Source of the DNA: Candidatus Melainabacteria bacterium GWA2_34_9
Lineage (GTDB): Bacteria > Cyanobacteriota > Vampirovibrionia > Gastranaerophilales > UBA9971
Direction: 5' to 3'
NCBI GenBank assembly: GCA_001784535.1
Contig: MFRJ01000121.1
Location: forward strand, 1-17,369
DNA length: 17,369 bases
The notes beneath the pieces are model-generated. The model had not been told where the DNA came from. It searched no databases and worked only from the letters and a program-made list of their open reading frames with translations. Positions within the stretch are counted from its first letter, which is position 1; each line of letters opens with the position of its first letter. This document shows, in pieces, positions 7,492-14,671 of this stretch. Made by a program: the position numbers and the translations under genes.

Positions 7492-8307
7492 CTAATCTTT
7501 GCCCTCTAAATTCTTTTGAATTCTTATTTTTTTAAAATATTCCTGCATGTTTGATGAAACAGTTATGTTTTGCAAAGATAAATTGTACTTATTAATATCA
7601 GCAAGTGTATCCTGCTCATAATGCAAAACCTTTTCCTGATGAGGCTTTAGTCTTTTTTGTTGAGAAATCCCCTCTTCTATTTTTTGATTTGGATTTTCAA
7701 GAGAATAAATCAAATGATCAAGAGTATAAGCGGAAGAAAAATCATAATGAGCGAGAATTTCCTTTTGTGTTGCACCGACAGGGAAATTATAAAGCCATTT
7801 TAAAGTGAGCATATCTCTTTTTGAAACAGAAGTAACGCCGTATTGGTGCGGCACATACATTATATCTTCAGGATAAGGACTATGATTAACTCCTAAAGCA
7901 TGCCCTATTTCGTGGATAATAGTATGCCTGACTTCGTTTTTATTTTCATATTGCTGATGAATCAAACCATCAGAAAGCCCTATTTCAATTTCTGCGGAAA
8001 AAAGCCTGCCTTCGGGATCAAAATTAAACAAACAATGTCCTAGAGAAGTTCTGTCTACACGTTTCCATTCAATATTTATCTGGGAGGCATAAAGATTATC
8101 AACAAATTCAAAAGATATTTTCCCATTGGAAGCCTGTTTCCAGATTTCAAAAGCTTCTTTTATCATTGCATAATAGAAATATTCATTCCCTTTTTCTTTA
8201 TACCACCGAAAAGGTGCAACATAAATCTTAAGCGGCATGCATTTGTCAGACCATCTCAGTAATTTATCGTTCTTAAGACAATATGTAAGATAAGAAATAA
8301 AGCTCAT
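7492..8307 (-). CDS. Matrixin-like zinc metalloprotease without signal peptide
   Basis: This 271-residue protein is a second metzincin. The zinc motif HEIGHALGVNH gives His132, His136 and His142 as ligands and Glu133 as base. The Met-turn is at Met150 (DIMY). An upstream strand pattern (MPLKIYVAP, then an AMIKEAFEIWKQAS helix) and a downstream SKRDMLTLKWLYNFP helix match the catalytic domain of the 4894-6246 protease, so the two are likely paralogues. Unlike that protein, it has no signal peptide and no TPRs. The C-terminal 100 residues are polar and unassigned. It may stay in the cytoplasm or leave by a non-Sec route. The ATG at 8307 has no good Shine-Dalgarno sequence, and the region upstream offers no in-frame extension with a signal peptide that I could see. 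Confidence 0.8.
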   Translation of the reverse strand: MSFISYLTYCLKNDKLLRWSDKCMPLKIYVAPFRWYKEKGNEYFYYAMIKEAFEIWKQASNGKISFEFVDNLYASQINIEWKRVDRTSLGHCLFNFDPEGRLFSAEIEIGLSDGLIHQQYENKNEVRHTIIHEIGHALGVNHSPYPEDIMYVPHQYGVTSVSKRDMLTLKWLYNFPVGATQKEILAHYDFSSAYTLDHLIYSLENPNQKIEEGISQQKRLKPHQEKVLHYEQDTLADINKYNLSLQNITVSSNMQEYFKKIRIQKNLEGKD

Positions 8308-8494
8308 TGTTTATACCGGTACCCGTTTAAATTTATTATTCCTGTTTTTGAAATACTATTATTCTTCAATTATTTTACGTTTCAATAAATCCAAAAACAA
8401 ATCTTGGTTTAGTGTAATTTTAAATTTTAAACAGGTTTTTAACAAGAGTATGTATTTTTTTCTAAAAAACAATCTAATAAATAAAAACTGATTC

Positions 8495-8503
8495 TGCTAA
8501 AAT
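8495..8503 (+). promoter_or_regulatory. Extended -10 promoter element for ybaB-recR
   Basis: TGC followed directly by TAAAAT forms an extended -10 box (TGnTAAAAT) 32 nt before the ybaB start codon. No convincing -35 box precedes it. This fits extended -10 promoters, but the match is short in an AT-rich region. Confidence 0.35.
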
Positions 8504-8534
8504 AAAAATATAAAAAATTCGAGGAGGAAAAATT

Positions 8535-8879
8535 ATGATGAAGGGTTTTAACATCCAGCAAATGATGAAACAAGCACAGCAAATGCAGAAAAAAATGGAA
8601 GAAACACAGGATGAATTAAGAAATATCCAAGTAACTTCCGAATCAGGCGGCGGAGTTGTTTCAGTTGTTTTTAACGGAAAAAACGAATTTCTTTCAATAA
8701 AAATCAAACCTGAAGCTATAAATCCCGATAATCCTGAAAGTGTTGATGCGGATACAGTTGAAATGCTCGAAGACCTTATTACAGGCGCACTTAAAGATGC
8801 AAATAAAAAAGTTGCAGAAATGGCTGAAGCAAAAATGGGCTCAATCACCGGCGGAATGAATATTCCAGGGTTATTCTAA
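8535..8879 (+). CDS. ybaB: Nucleoid-associated protein, YbaB/EbfC family
   Basis: This 114-residue protein of the YbaB/EbfC family has the family's normal length. It forms a dimer that binds DNA with little sequence preference and is linked to recombination repair. The N-terminal helix is long, amphipathic and Gln/Met-rich (MMKQAQQMQKKMEETQ). The central sheet carries GGGVVSVVFNGK, and SIKIKPEAINP precedes the C-terminal helices (LEDLITGALKDANKKV). A strong ribosome site, AGGAGG at 8522-8527, sits 7 nt before the first ATG, which settles the start against the second ATG at 8538. The stop codon TAA is immediately followed by the recR ATG, the classic ybaB-recR arrangement. dnaX, which often precedes this pair, is not here. 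Confidence 0.94.
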   Translation: MMKGFNIQQMMKQAQQMQKKMEETQDELRNIQVTSESGGGVVSVVFNGKNEFLSIKIKPEAINPDNPESVDADTVEMLEDLITGALKDANKKVAEMAEAKMGSITGGMNIPGLF

Positions 8880-9479
8880 ATGCAGTACACAAAACCCTTA
8901 GCCAGACTTATCGAGGAATTCCAAAAATTACCCGGTATCGGTCCAAAATCAGCACAAAGAATGGCTTTTCAAATCCTCAAGATGCCTTCTGCGGAAGTGC
9001 AAAAATTTTGTGATGCAATACTTGAAGCTAAAGAAAAAATTAAATACTGTAGAACCTGTTTTAATATGTCCAGCGAAGATCCCTGCGAAATCTGCACTGA
9101 TACAAGACGTGATGAACATATGATTTGCGTTGTTTAAGAAACAAAAGACCTTATCGCTCTTGAAAGAACAAGGGAATACAAAGGCAAATACCACGTTTTG
9201 CAGGGATTAATCTCCCCGCTTGACGGAATAACCCCAAATGACCTGAGAATAAAAGAACTTTTAGAACGACTCGGCAAAGAAAACCCCGAAGAAGTTATCC
9301 TTGCCTTAAATCCTTCTGTAGAAGGCGAAGCAACAAGCCTTTACTTAAGCCGATTAATAAAACCGCTGGGAATAAAGGTTTCAAGAATTGCTTTCGGACT
9401 TCCTGCAGGGGCTGACTTAGAGTATGCTGATGAAGTTACACTCGCCCGCGCCCTTGAAGGCAGGAGAGAAATTCTTTAA
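8880..9479 (+). pseudogene. recR: Recombination protein RecR interrupted by one in-frame stop codon
   Basis: RecR works with RecO and RecF to load RecA at DNA gaps. Read through, the frame gives 199 residues, the normal family length. The N-terminus has the helix-hairpin-helix (LPGIGPKSAQRMAF, residues 17-30). A C4 zinc finger follows with Cys57, Cys60, Cys69 and Cys72. The Toprim domain begins at MICVV, but codon 86 is TAA (9135-9137) where relatives have the conserved acidic Glu (E. coli ICVVES). Downstream the frame continues flawlessly: ETKDLIALERTREY, then LQGLISPLDGI, LNPSVEGEATS and the C-terminus. A GAA to TAA change explains it. No other gene here shows recoded TAA. It is a recent nonsense mutation, a sequencing or assembly error or, less likely, readthrough. 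As written, an 85-residue product lacking the Toprim domain would be made. A TTG at 9198 could start only a fragment. Confidence 0.9.
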
Positions 9480-9519
9480 TAAGAAAGACTAAAAGATTTA
9501 ACTGGTATATGCTTAAATA

Positions 9520-9541
9520 TTCTGCTATCGTATAAGCAGAA
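9520..9541. repeat. Inverted repeat upstream of the helicase gene
   Basis: A 7-bp perfect inverted repeat, TTCTGCT and AGCAGAA with an 8-nt spacer, lies between recR and the helicase start, 35 nt before the ATG at 9577. No T run follows, so it is not a normal intrinsic terminator. It could be an operator or an mRNA hairpin. Chance is possible. Confidence 0.3.
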
Positions 9542-9576
9542 CGTTTATAGAATTTTTATGATTGTTAAATAAAAAA

Positions 9577-11904
9577 ATGAGTGATAGTGAACAAAAAAAA
9601 TATGGCTTTGCTTTTGAGCTGGATGATTTCCAAAAAGAAGCTGCAGAACATATTAACAAGGGGAAGAGTGTTGTAGTTTGCGCTCCGACAGGTGCAGGAA
9701 AAACCGTAATTGCCGAACATGCAATAATTAGGGCGATAGAACAGGGCAAAAGGGTTTTTTATACCACACCTTTAAAAGCCTTAAGCAACCAGAAGCTCAA
9801 CGATTTCTCCGCAAAATACGGAGAAGATAAGGTTGGATTGCTTACAGGAGACACTTCCTTAAACAGAGATGCCCAGATTGTCGTAATGACAACCGAAGTT
9901 TTCAGAAATATGCTCTATGGAACGAGCCTTGGAAAAGTCGAAGAAAACCTCAAAAATGTTCAATACATAATTCTGGACGAAGTTCATTACATGAATGATG
10001 AACAAAGAGGCACTGTATGGGAAGAAAGCATTATTTACTGCCCTAATAATATACAAATAGTGGCTCTTTCTGCAACCATAGCAAATGCGACAGAACTTAC
10101 AGACTGGATAAACAGTGTTCATGGTCAAACCGAGCTTATAAACAGTGATTTTAGACCTGTACCTCTCAGACATTTTTACTTTGCCCCTTCAATGGATCAT
10201 AAAATTGTCCCTCTTTTCAGCGGAAACGGAGGAAAAAGTCTTAATAATACTATTAAACCTGAAAAAAGACAGCCAAGATTTCAACAAAGAGGCAGAGAAG
10301 AAGAAAAAACCCACGTCAAACTCGTAAAAATTCTGAACGACAAAGACATGCTTCCTGCTATTTACTTTGCTTTCAGCAGAAAAAAATGCAACAAATACCT
10401 TGAAGACTGCACTAAATTAAAGCTTTTAAACGATTTTGAAGAAAGAAGATTATCACAAATTATAGACGAATATGTCCTTGATAACCCTTACTTAGCTAAA
10501 AGCAAACAGCTGGAATTTTTATATTCAGGAGTTGCCTCTCACCATGCCGGTTTACTGCCTGGATGGAAGGGCTTAATAGAAAAATTATTCCAACAGGGAC
10601 TTATAAAAGTCGTATTCGCAACGGAAACACTTGCTGCAGGTATAAACATGCCTGCAAGAACCACTATTATAAGCTCTATAAGCAAACGATCAGATGACGG
10701 TCACCGAATTTTAACCCCGAGCGAATTTCTTCAAATGTCTGGAAGAGCCGGAAGAAGAGGAATGGATGAAGTCGGTTATGTTGTAACTCTTGGGGATTCT
10801 TTCCACCACCCTGAAGAAATTGCCGAACTTGCTGCTTCTGAAGCTAACCCTCTAGAAAGTAGATTTACTCCCAGTTATTCAATGGTCTTAAACTTGCTTC
10901 AAAGGTTTTCTCTTGAGGATTCACGTGAACTTATCCTGAAAAGTTTCGGGTATCACTCTGCTACAGAAAGATTAAAACCTCTTTATACAGAGCAGGAAAG
11001 AATTAGAAAAATTGTTGAAAGTATAGAAAACTTCTATTGTCCATTCAAACTTACAAATCAAGATGTTGAGGAATATAACAAGAACAAAAATCTTTATATT
11101 CAGCATAAAAAGATAACAAAAACACTTAAAAGACAGGCTCAGGAAGCCGGGATGCATAATGCGCCCGAAGTTTTAGAATATGAAAACAAAACAAAAGAAC
11201 TTCACGAAAAAATTTCACAATCAAAATGCGAAATTTGCAGAAAATACCAGAAACACATAAAAGATCTGGATATTTTGCCAAGATTTACCAAAAAATACAG
11301 GAAAATAAGTGAAGCTATTGAATATGAAAAAGATATTTACTGGCGTCAATTCTTGAATCTAATGCAAGTTGCAGAAATTACAGGGCACCTTGAAGGAAAC
11401 TATCCGACATCAAAAGGCTTAATGACTGCTACTGCAAGGACAGAAAATGAAATTTTCTTTATAGAACTCATAAACAGAGGGATTTTAAACGATCTTTCCC
11501 ATGCAGAGCTTGCGGCACTTCTCTGTGCTGTTGTAACAGAAGATGTCAGAACAGAAACATATCAGAAATTCAGGGTAAGTAAAAACATCAGAAAAACACT
11601 TCATGAAGCTAATGAATTAAGAAGATTTCTTTTGAGAATTCAGCAGGAACATGATGTAAACGTTCCGATATTCTTAAATTCGGATTATTCAGCCCTTATT
11701 GAACAATGGGTCCTCGGCGAAGAATGGGAAGCACTTTTTGACGGGCTTGAAACAGGCGAAGGCGATATCGTAAGAATTTTCAAAAGAACAATTGACCTTT
11801 TAAGACAACTTACGAACATAAAAGGCGTTCCGGAAGAACTTACAAAAACCGCTGGCATGGCGATTGACTGCATTAACCGCGATCCGATTACGGACATATT
11901 TTAA
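9577..11904 (+). CDS. Ski2/Mtr4-like DExH-box RNA helicase with DSHCT-type C-terminus
   Basis: This 775-residue superfamily 2 helicase probably unwinds RNA with ATP in RNA processing or decay. Helicase motifs appear in order: a Q-like start (DDFQKEAAE), Walker A APTGAGKT (36-43), TPLKALSNQK, DEVH (134-137), SATIAN, then in the second RecA lobe ATETLAAGINMPART and QMSGRAGRRGMD (386-397). A helical insertion at about 460-590 contains C551-x2-C554-x5-H560, matching the C-x2-C/H position seen in HelY/Ski2 relatives. The last ~150 residues (LAALLCAVVTED to the end) match the DSHCT type of helical bundle, including FLNSDYSALIEQWVLGEEW. The ATG at 9577 is chosen over an in-frame TTG at 9562; neither has a good ribosome site. 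Bacterial homologues of this type are common in Cyanobacteria and actinomycetes, which informs the lineage guess. Confidence 0.88.
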   Translation: MSDSEQKKYGFAFELDDFQKEAAEHINKGKSVVVCAPTGAGKTVIAEHAIIRAIEQGKRVFYTTPLKALSNQKLNDFSAKYGEDKVGLLTGDTSLNRDAQIVVMTTEVFRNMLYGTSLGKVEENLKNVQYIILDEVHYMNDEQRGTVWEESIIYCPNNIQIVALSATIANATELTDWINSVHGQTELINSDFRPVPLRHFYFAPSMDHKIVPLFSGNGGKSLNNTIKPEKRQPRFQQRGREEEKTHVKLVKILNDKDMLPAIYFAFSRKKCNKYLEDCTKLKLLNDFEERRLSQIIDEYVLDNPYLAKSKQLEFLYSGVASHHAGLLPGWKGLIEKLFQQGLIKVVFATETLAAGINMPARTTIISSISKRSDDGHRILTPSEFLQMSGRAGRRGMDEVGYVVTLGDSFHHPEEIAELAASEANPLESRFTPSYSMVLNLLQRFSLEDSRELILKSFGYHSATERLKPLYTEQERIRKIVESIENFYCPFKLTNQDVEEYNKNKNLYIQHKKITKTLKRQAQEAGMHNAPEVLEYENKTKELHEKISQSKCEICRKYQKHIKDLDILPRFTKKYRKISEAIEYEKDIYWRQFLNLMQVAEITGHLEGNYPTSKGLMTATARTENEIFFIELINRGILNDLSHAELAALLCAVVTEDVRTETYQKFRVSKNIRKTLHEANELRRFLLRIQQEHDVNVPIFLNSDYSALIEQWVLGEEWEALFDGLETGEGDIVRIFKRTIDLLRQLTNIKGVPEELTKTAGMAIDCINRDPITDIF

Positions 11905-12067
11905 TTAACATAAGAAACTTTTTGTTTTTAAATCTCATATAAAGAATTAGGTAATTCGACTTAACTCTTCTTAATAATTTTACATAATAAACTTTACTAA
12001 AAATAGAATATAACCTATTATTAATTTCATTAATTTGAAACGGAATTCTTTTTATTTGTTTATTAAT

Positions 12068-12103
12068 AAACCTGCAAACTTTAAGAAAAGGCTATGCAGG
12101 TTT
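12068..12103 (+). terminator. Stem-loop with T-rich 3' side, possible helicase terminator or leader structure
   Basis: A perfect 9-bp stem, AAACCTGCA (12068-12076) with TGCAGGTTT (12095-12103), closes an 18-nt purine-rich loop. TTTTAAATTTTT overlaps and follows the 3' arm. It could be a weak terminator for the helicase transcript, 164 nt past its stop, or a structure in the 5' leader of the receptor gene starting at 12174. The long loop is unusual for a plain terminator. No known riboswitch was recognised. Confidence 0.45.
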
Positions 12104-12173
12104 TAAATTTTTAAAATATAGAAAAAATTCATCATTTTTATTGAATTAGAAACAAACCGGAGAAAAATAATCG

Positions 12174-14204
12174 ATGAAGAAATTATTTAATTTTAGTGTA
12201 TTAATTATGAATAGACTAAAATATACTCAAAAATTTGCTTTATTAGGTTTATCAGTTGTTTTTCTTGCCGTTGGTATAATTTATTTACTATTATCTAACT
12301 TACAATCTCAAGCGGATTTTAGTTTAAAAGAAAACCTTGGCATTCAATATATAAACCCTTTAAGAAACTTGCTTTTTGATATGCAGGAATACAGAAATTT
12401 ATCATACAAAGGGGAAACCCCTTCAACTGAAGAAATAAACAAATATATTCAATTAACCGATACAGAAGATAATAAATTAAATGAAACGCTTCAAGTTAAA
12501 GAAGACTGGCAAAAAATAAAAACTAACTGGCAAAATGCAAATAATTTTGATAAACAAACAGAAGTTATAAATCAGGTTATTGCATTGATAAGCCATATTA
12601 ATGACACATCAAATCTTGTTCTTGATCCTGATCTTGATACATATTATTTAATGGATATTTATAGCCTTAAATTGCCTAATTTGCTTGAAAAAATAAATCA
12701 AGCGCAAATTTTGGGCACAAAAAATCTGACTGCAAATAAAAATAACGAAAAAGAATTAATACAACTTTCAACTCTTATAGACGAAATAAATGAAATTTTA
12801 AAATCAGATATTTCTGTTATATATGGATTTAATTCATCTACAAAAATTAACCTCGATACTCCATTTAACAATGCTTATTCAACAAATAAAGAATTTCTTG
12901 TTTTAGTGAATAAAATTATTGATGGAAAAACTGTTTCACTGGATCAATTAAAATCTGTTTCTGATAAAGCCTTGAGCAATAATATGAAATTTTATGATTC
13001 TGTTGCTCAAAAAGAAGAACTATTAGTTACAAAAAGAGTAAAAAAATATAAAGATCAGGAACCCGTCGCAATTTTCTTTACATTATTAATTCTTTCTATG
13101 ATCGGGTATTTATTTGCGGGTTTTTATTTATCACTAACTAATGCTTTAAAAAATATAGAAACAAATTCTTTAAAAGTTGCAGAAGGTGACTTAACTGTCA
13201 AAATCACTCCTGATACAAAAGATGAAATTGCTGATTTAGCAATAATTTTTAATAAAATGGCTGAAAATTTAAAAGAACTGGTTAAACAAGTAAATCAATC
13301 CGTGGAAGAAATTTCAGCAGGCTCGGAAGAATTAAATGCAGCCGCAGAACAAACAGCAGAAGGAGCACAGCAAGCATCCACCAGCACAGCTCAACTGGCA
13401 CAGGGCGCTCAGGAAATCTCCAAAAATGTTGAAGATGGTGCTGTTAACATTAATAAAATGAATAAAATAATACAAGGCGTGTCAGAAGAAGCAAAAATAA
13501 TCGCACAATTAGGAAATAACACTGAAACAAATGCTAATGCCGGCGCTGAATACATTAAAAAAGCAGTAAACAAAATAGACAGTATAAAAAATGTAACGGG
13601 AAATATTTCATTAAACATTTCAGAGTTAGGAAAACTAAGCTCAGAAATCGAACAAATCGTTGACTTAATCAAAAACATAGCAGGTCAAACAAATCTTCTT
13701 GCTCTTAATGCAGCGATAGAAGCAGCAAGAGCAGGCGAACACGGTAAAGGGTTTGCTGTCGTAGCTGATGAAGTTAAAAAACTGGCAGGACAATCAGCAG
13801 ATGCCACAGAAAAAATTACTGCAATGATACAAGAAATTCAGAATAAAACACAAGTTGCAGTAACCACAATGAATAAAGCAACAAATGAAGTAGAAGAAGG
13901 TGTTTTTGTAATAAGTGATGCAGGAAAAGCCCTTGATAATATTATTATTCAAGCAAAAGCAGCTAATAATAAAATACAGGGAATATCAAAAGAAATAGAT
14001 GTAGTAGCAAAAAATTCTGAAGAATTAGTGCAAATGATAGAAAACATCTCGGCAATAACAGAAGAAACAGCTGCAAGTGCCGAAGAAATTTCAAGCATCA
14101 CAGAAGAACAGACAGCAAGCCTTGAAGAAATCAGTACAAGTGCTCAAACCCTTGCTGACGTTGCAAACAAACTTACAAAACAGGTATCTGTATTTAAAAT
14201 TTAA
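12174..14204 (+). CDS. Methyl-accepting chemotaxis protein, transmembrane receptor
   Basis: This 676-residue inner-membrane receptor controls the CheA kinase and so flagellar rotation. Membrane helices lie at about residues 22-40 and 297-320. Between them is an all-helical periplasmic sensor of about 255 residues with the motif LVLDPDLDTYYLMDIYSLKLP, known from helical-bundle sensors; the ligand cannot be told. A HAMP domain follows (about 320-372, ending in DEIADLAIIFNKMAENL). The cytoplasmic signalling hairpin comes next, with its conserved tip IAGQTNLLALNAAIEAARAG near residues 500-520 and then GKGFAVVADEVKKLA. It ends in VFKI with no CheR/CheB tether pentapeptide. The ATG at 12174 is supported by GGAG about 11 nt upstream. 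A later in-frame ATG at 12207 lacks one. The gene stands alone but fits the stator genes at the left edge functionally. Confidence 0.94.
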   Translation: MKKLFNFSVLIMNRLKYTQKFALLGLSVVFLAVGIIYLLLSNLQSQADFSLKENLGIQYINPLRNLLFDMQEYRNLSYKGETPSTEEINKYIQLTDTEDNKLNETLQVKEDWQKIKTNWQNANNFDKQTEVINQVIALISHINDTSNLVLDPDLDTYYLMDIYSLKLPNLLEKINQAQILGTKNLTANKNNEKELIQLSTLIDEINEILKSDISVIYGFNSSTKINLDTPFNNAYSTNKEFLVLVNKIIDGKTVSLDQLKSVSDKALSNNMKFYDSVAQKEELLVTKRVKKYKDQEPVAIFFTLLILSMIGYLFAGFYLSLTNALKNIETNSLKVAEGDLTVKITPDTKDEIADLAIIFNKMAENLKELVKQVNQSVEEISAGSEELNAAAEQTAEGAQQASTSTAQLAQGAQEISKNVEDGAVNINKMNKIIQGVSEEAKIIAQLGNNTETNANAGAEYIKKAVNKIDSIKNVTGNISLNISELGKLSSEIEQIVDLIKNIAGQTNLLALNAAIEAARAGEHGKGFAVVADEVKKLAGQSADATEKITAMIQEIQNKTQVAVTTMNKATNEVEEGVFVISDAGKALDNIIIQAKAANNKIQGISKEIDVVAKNSEELVQMIENISAITEETAASAEEISSITEEQTASLEEISTSAQTLADVANKLTKQVSVFKI

Positions 14205-14223
14205 ACAGACGCATAATTACGAA

Positions 14224-14258
14224 AAAACAGCCCTGATTCGATATTTCAGAGCTGTTTT
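14224..14258. terminator. Bidirectional intrinsic terminator
   Basis: The arms AAAACAGC and GCTGTTTT enclose a further CTGA/TCAG stem with one mismatch and a 9-nt loop. A T run follows on each strand. It ends the chemotaxis receptor transcript (stop at 14204) and, read the other way, the cupin transcript (stop at 14278). One hairpin serves the two convergent genes. Confidence 0.87.
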
Positions 14259-14277
14259 TTTACTTTCTTTATATTTT

Positions 14278-14607
14278 TTATACTTTAAACAAAAGCATCT
14301 TGAAGTCTGTTTTTGCTTTAAGGGCGTGGGGTTCGCCTTTAGGCATTAATATCATTTCGCCTTCTTTTAAATCATATTTCTGCCCTGAAATTTCTATTTC
14401 AACTTCACCTTCAATTACCTGAACAATTGCATCCACAGGCGCACTATGTGTATCTATAGCTTGACCTTCATCAAAAGCAAACAGAGTAAGGGAAGTTTGC
14501 TCTTTTGTAATAAAAACTTTGCTTACAATAGAATTTTCCTGATAACCAATTGTATTTTTCAAGTTAATTAATGTTTTTGCGTATTCGGGTTTATAACTTG
14601 TACTCAT
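14278..14607 (-). CDS. Small cupin-domain protein
   Basis: This 109-residue single-domain cupin shows the two family motifs. Motif 1 is GQAIDTHSAPVDAIVQVIEGEVEI; it has the usual glycines, but Ser replaces the second His and there is no Glu at the usual place, so metal binding through motif 1 may be altered. Motif 2 is YDLKEGEMILMPKGEPHALKA, with the expected His. Such stand-alone cupins often sit beside redox or stress enzymes, but their ligand is usually unknown. A strong ribosome site (AAAGGAGAAAC) precedes the ATG at 14607. It lies 64 nt after hcp on the same strand and is separated from it by a perfect palindrome. The gap after that palindrome is too short for a full promoter, so it probably depends on read-through from hcp. 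Confidence 0.85.
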   Translation of the reverse strand: MSTSYKPEYAKTLINLKNTIGYQENSIVSKVFITKEQTSLTLFAFDEGQAIDTHSAPVDAIVQVIEGEVEIEISGQKYDLKEGEMILMPKGEPHALKAKTDFKMLLFKV

Positions 14608-14633
14608 AATGTTTCTCCTTTGTTAATTTTAAT

Positions 14634-14661
14634 AAAAATGGGGGAATATTCCCCCATTTTT
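14634..14661. terminator. Perfect 28-bp palindrome between hcp and the cupin gene
   Basis: AAAAATGGGGG, a 6-nt AATATT centre and CCCCCATTTTT form an 11-bp perfect stem with an A run before it and a T run after it on either strand. It begins 11 nt after the hcp stop. It looks like an intrinsic terminator, or a partial one that lowers cupin expression relative to hcp and protects the hcp mRNA end. Confidence 0.78.
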
Positions 14662-14671
14662 ACTGATTGTT

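Noticed and set aside
9198..9479. Separate 93-residue protein starting at TTG 9198
   Set aside because: It is the C-terminal part of recR in the same frame, beginning mid-Toprim with no ribosome site. It is best read as one interrupted gene.
9558..9572. Four-residue upstream reading frame before the helicase start
   Set aside because: It is a chance ATG in AT-rich sequence with no ribosome site and no sign of a leader-peptide function.
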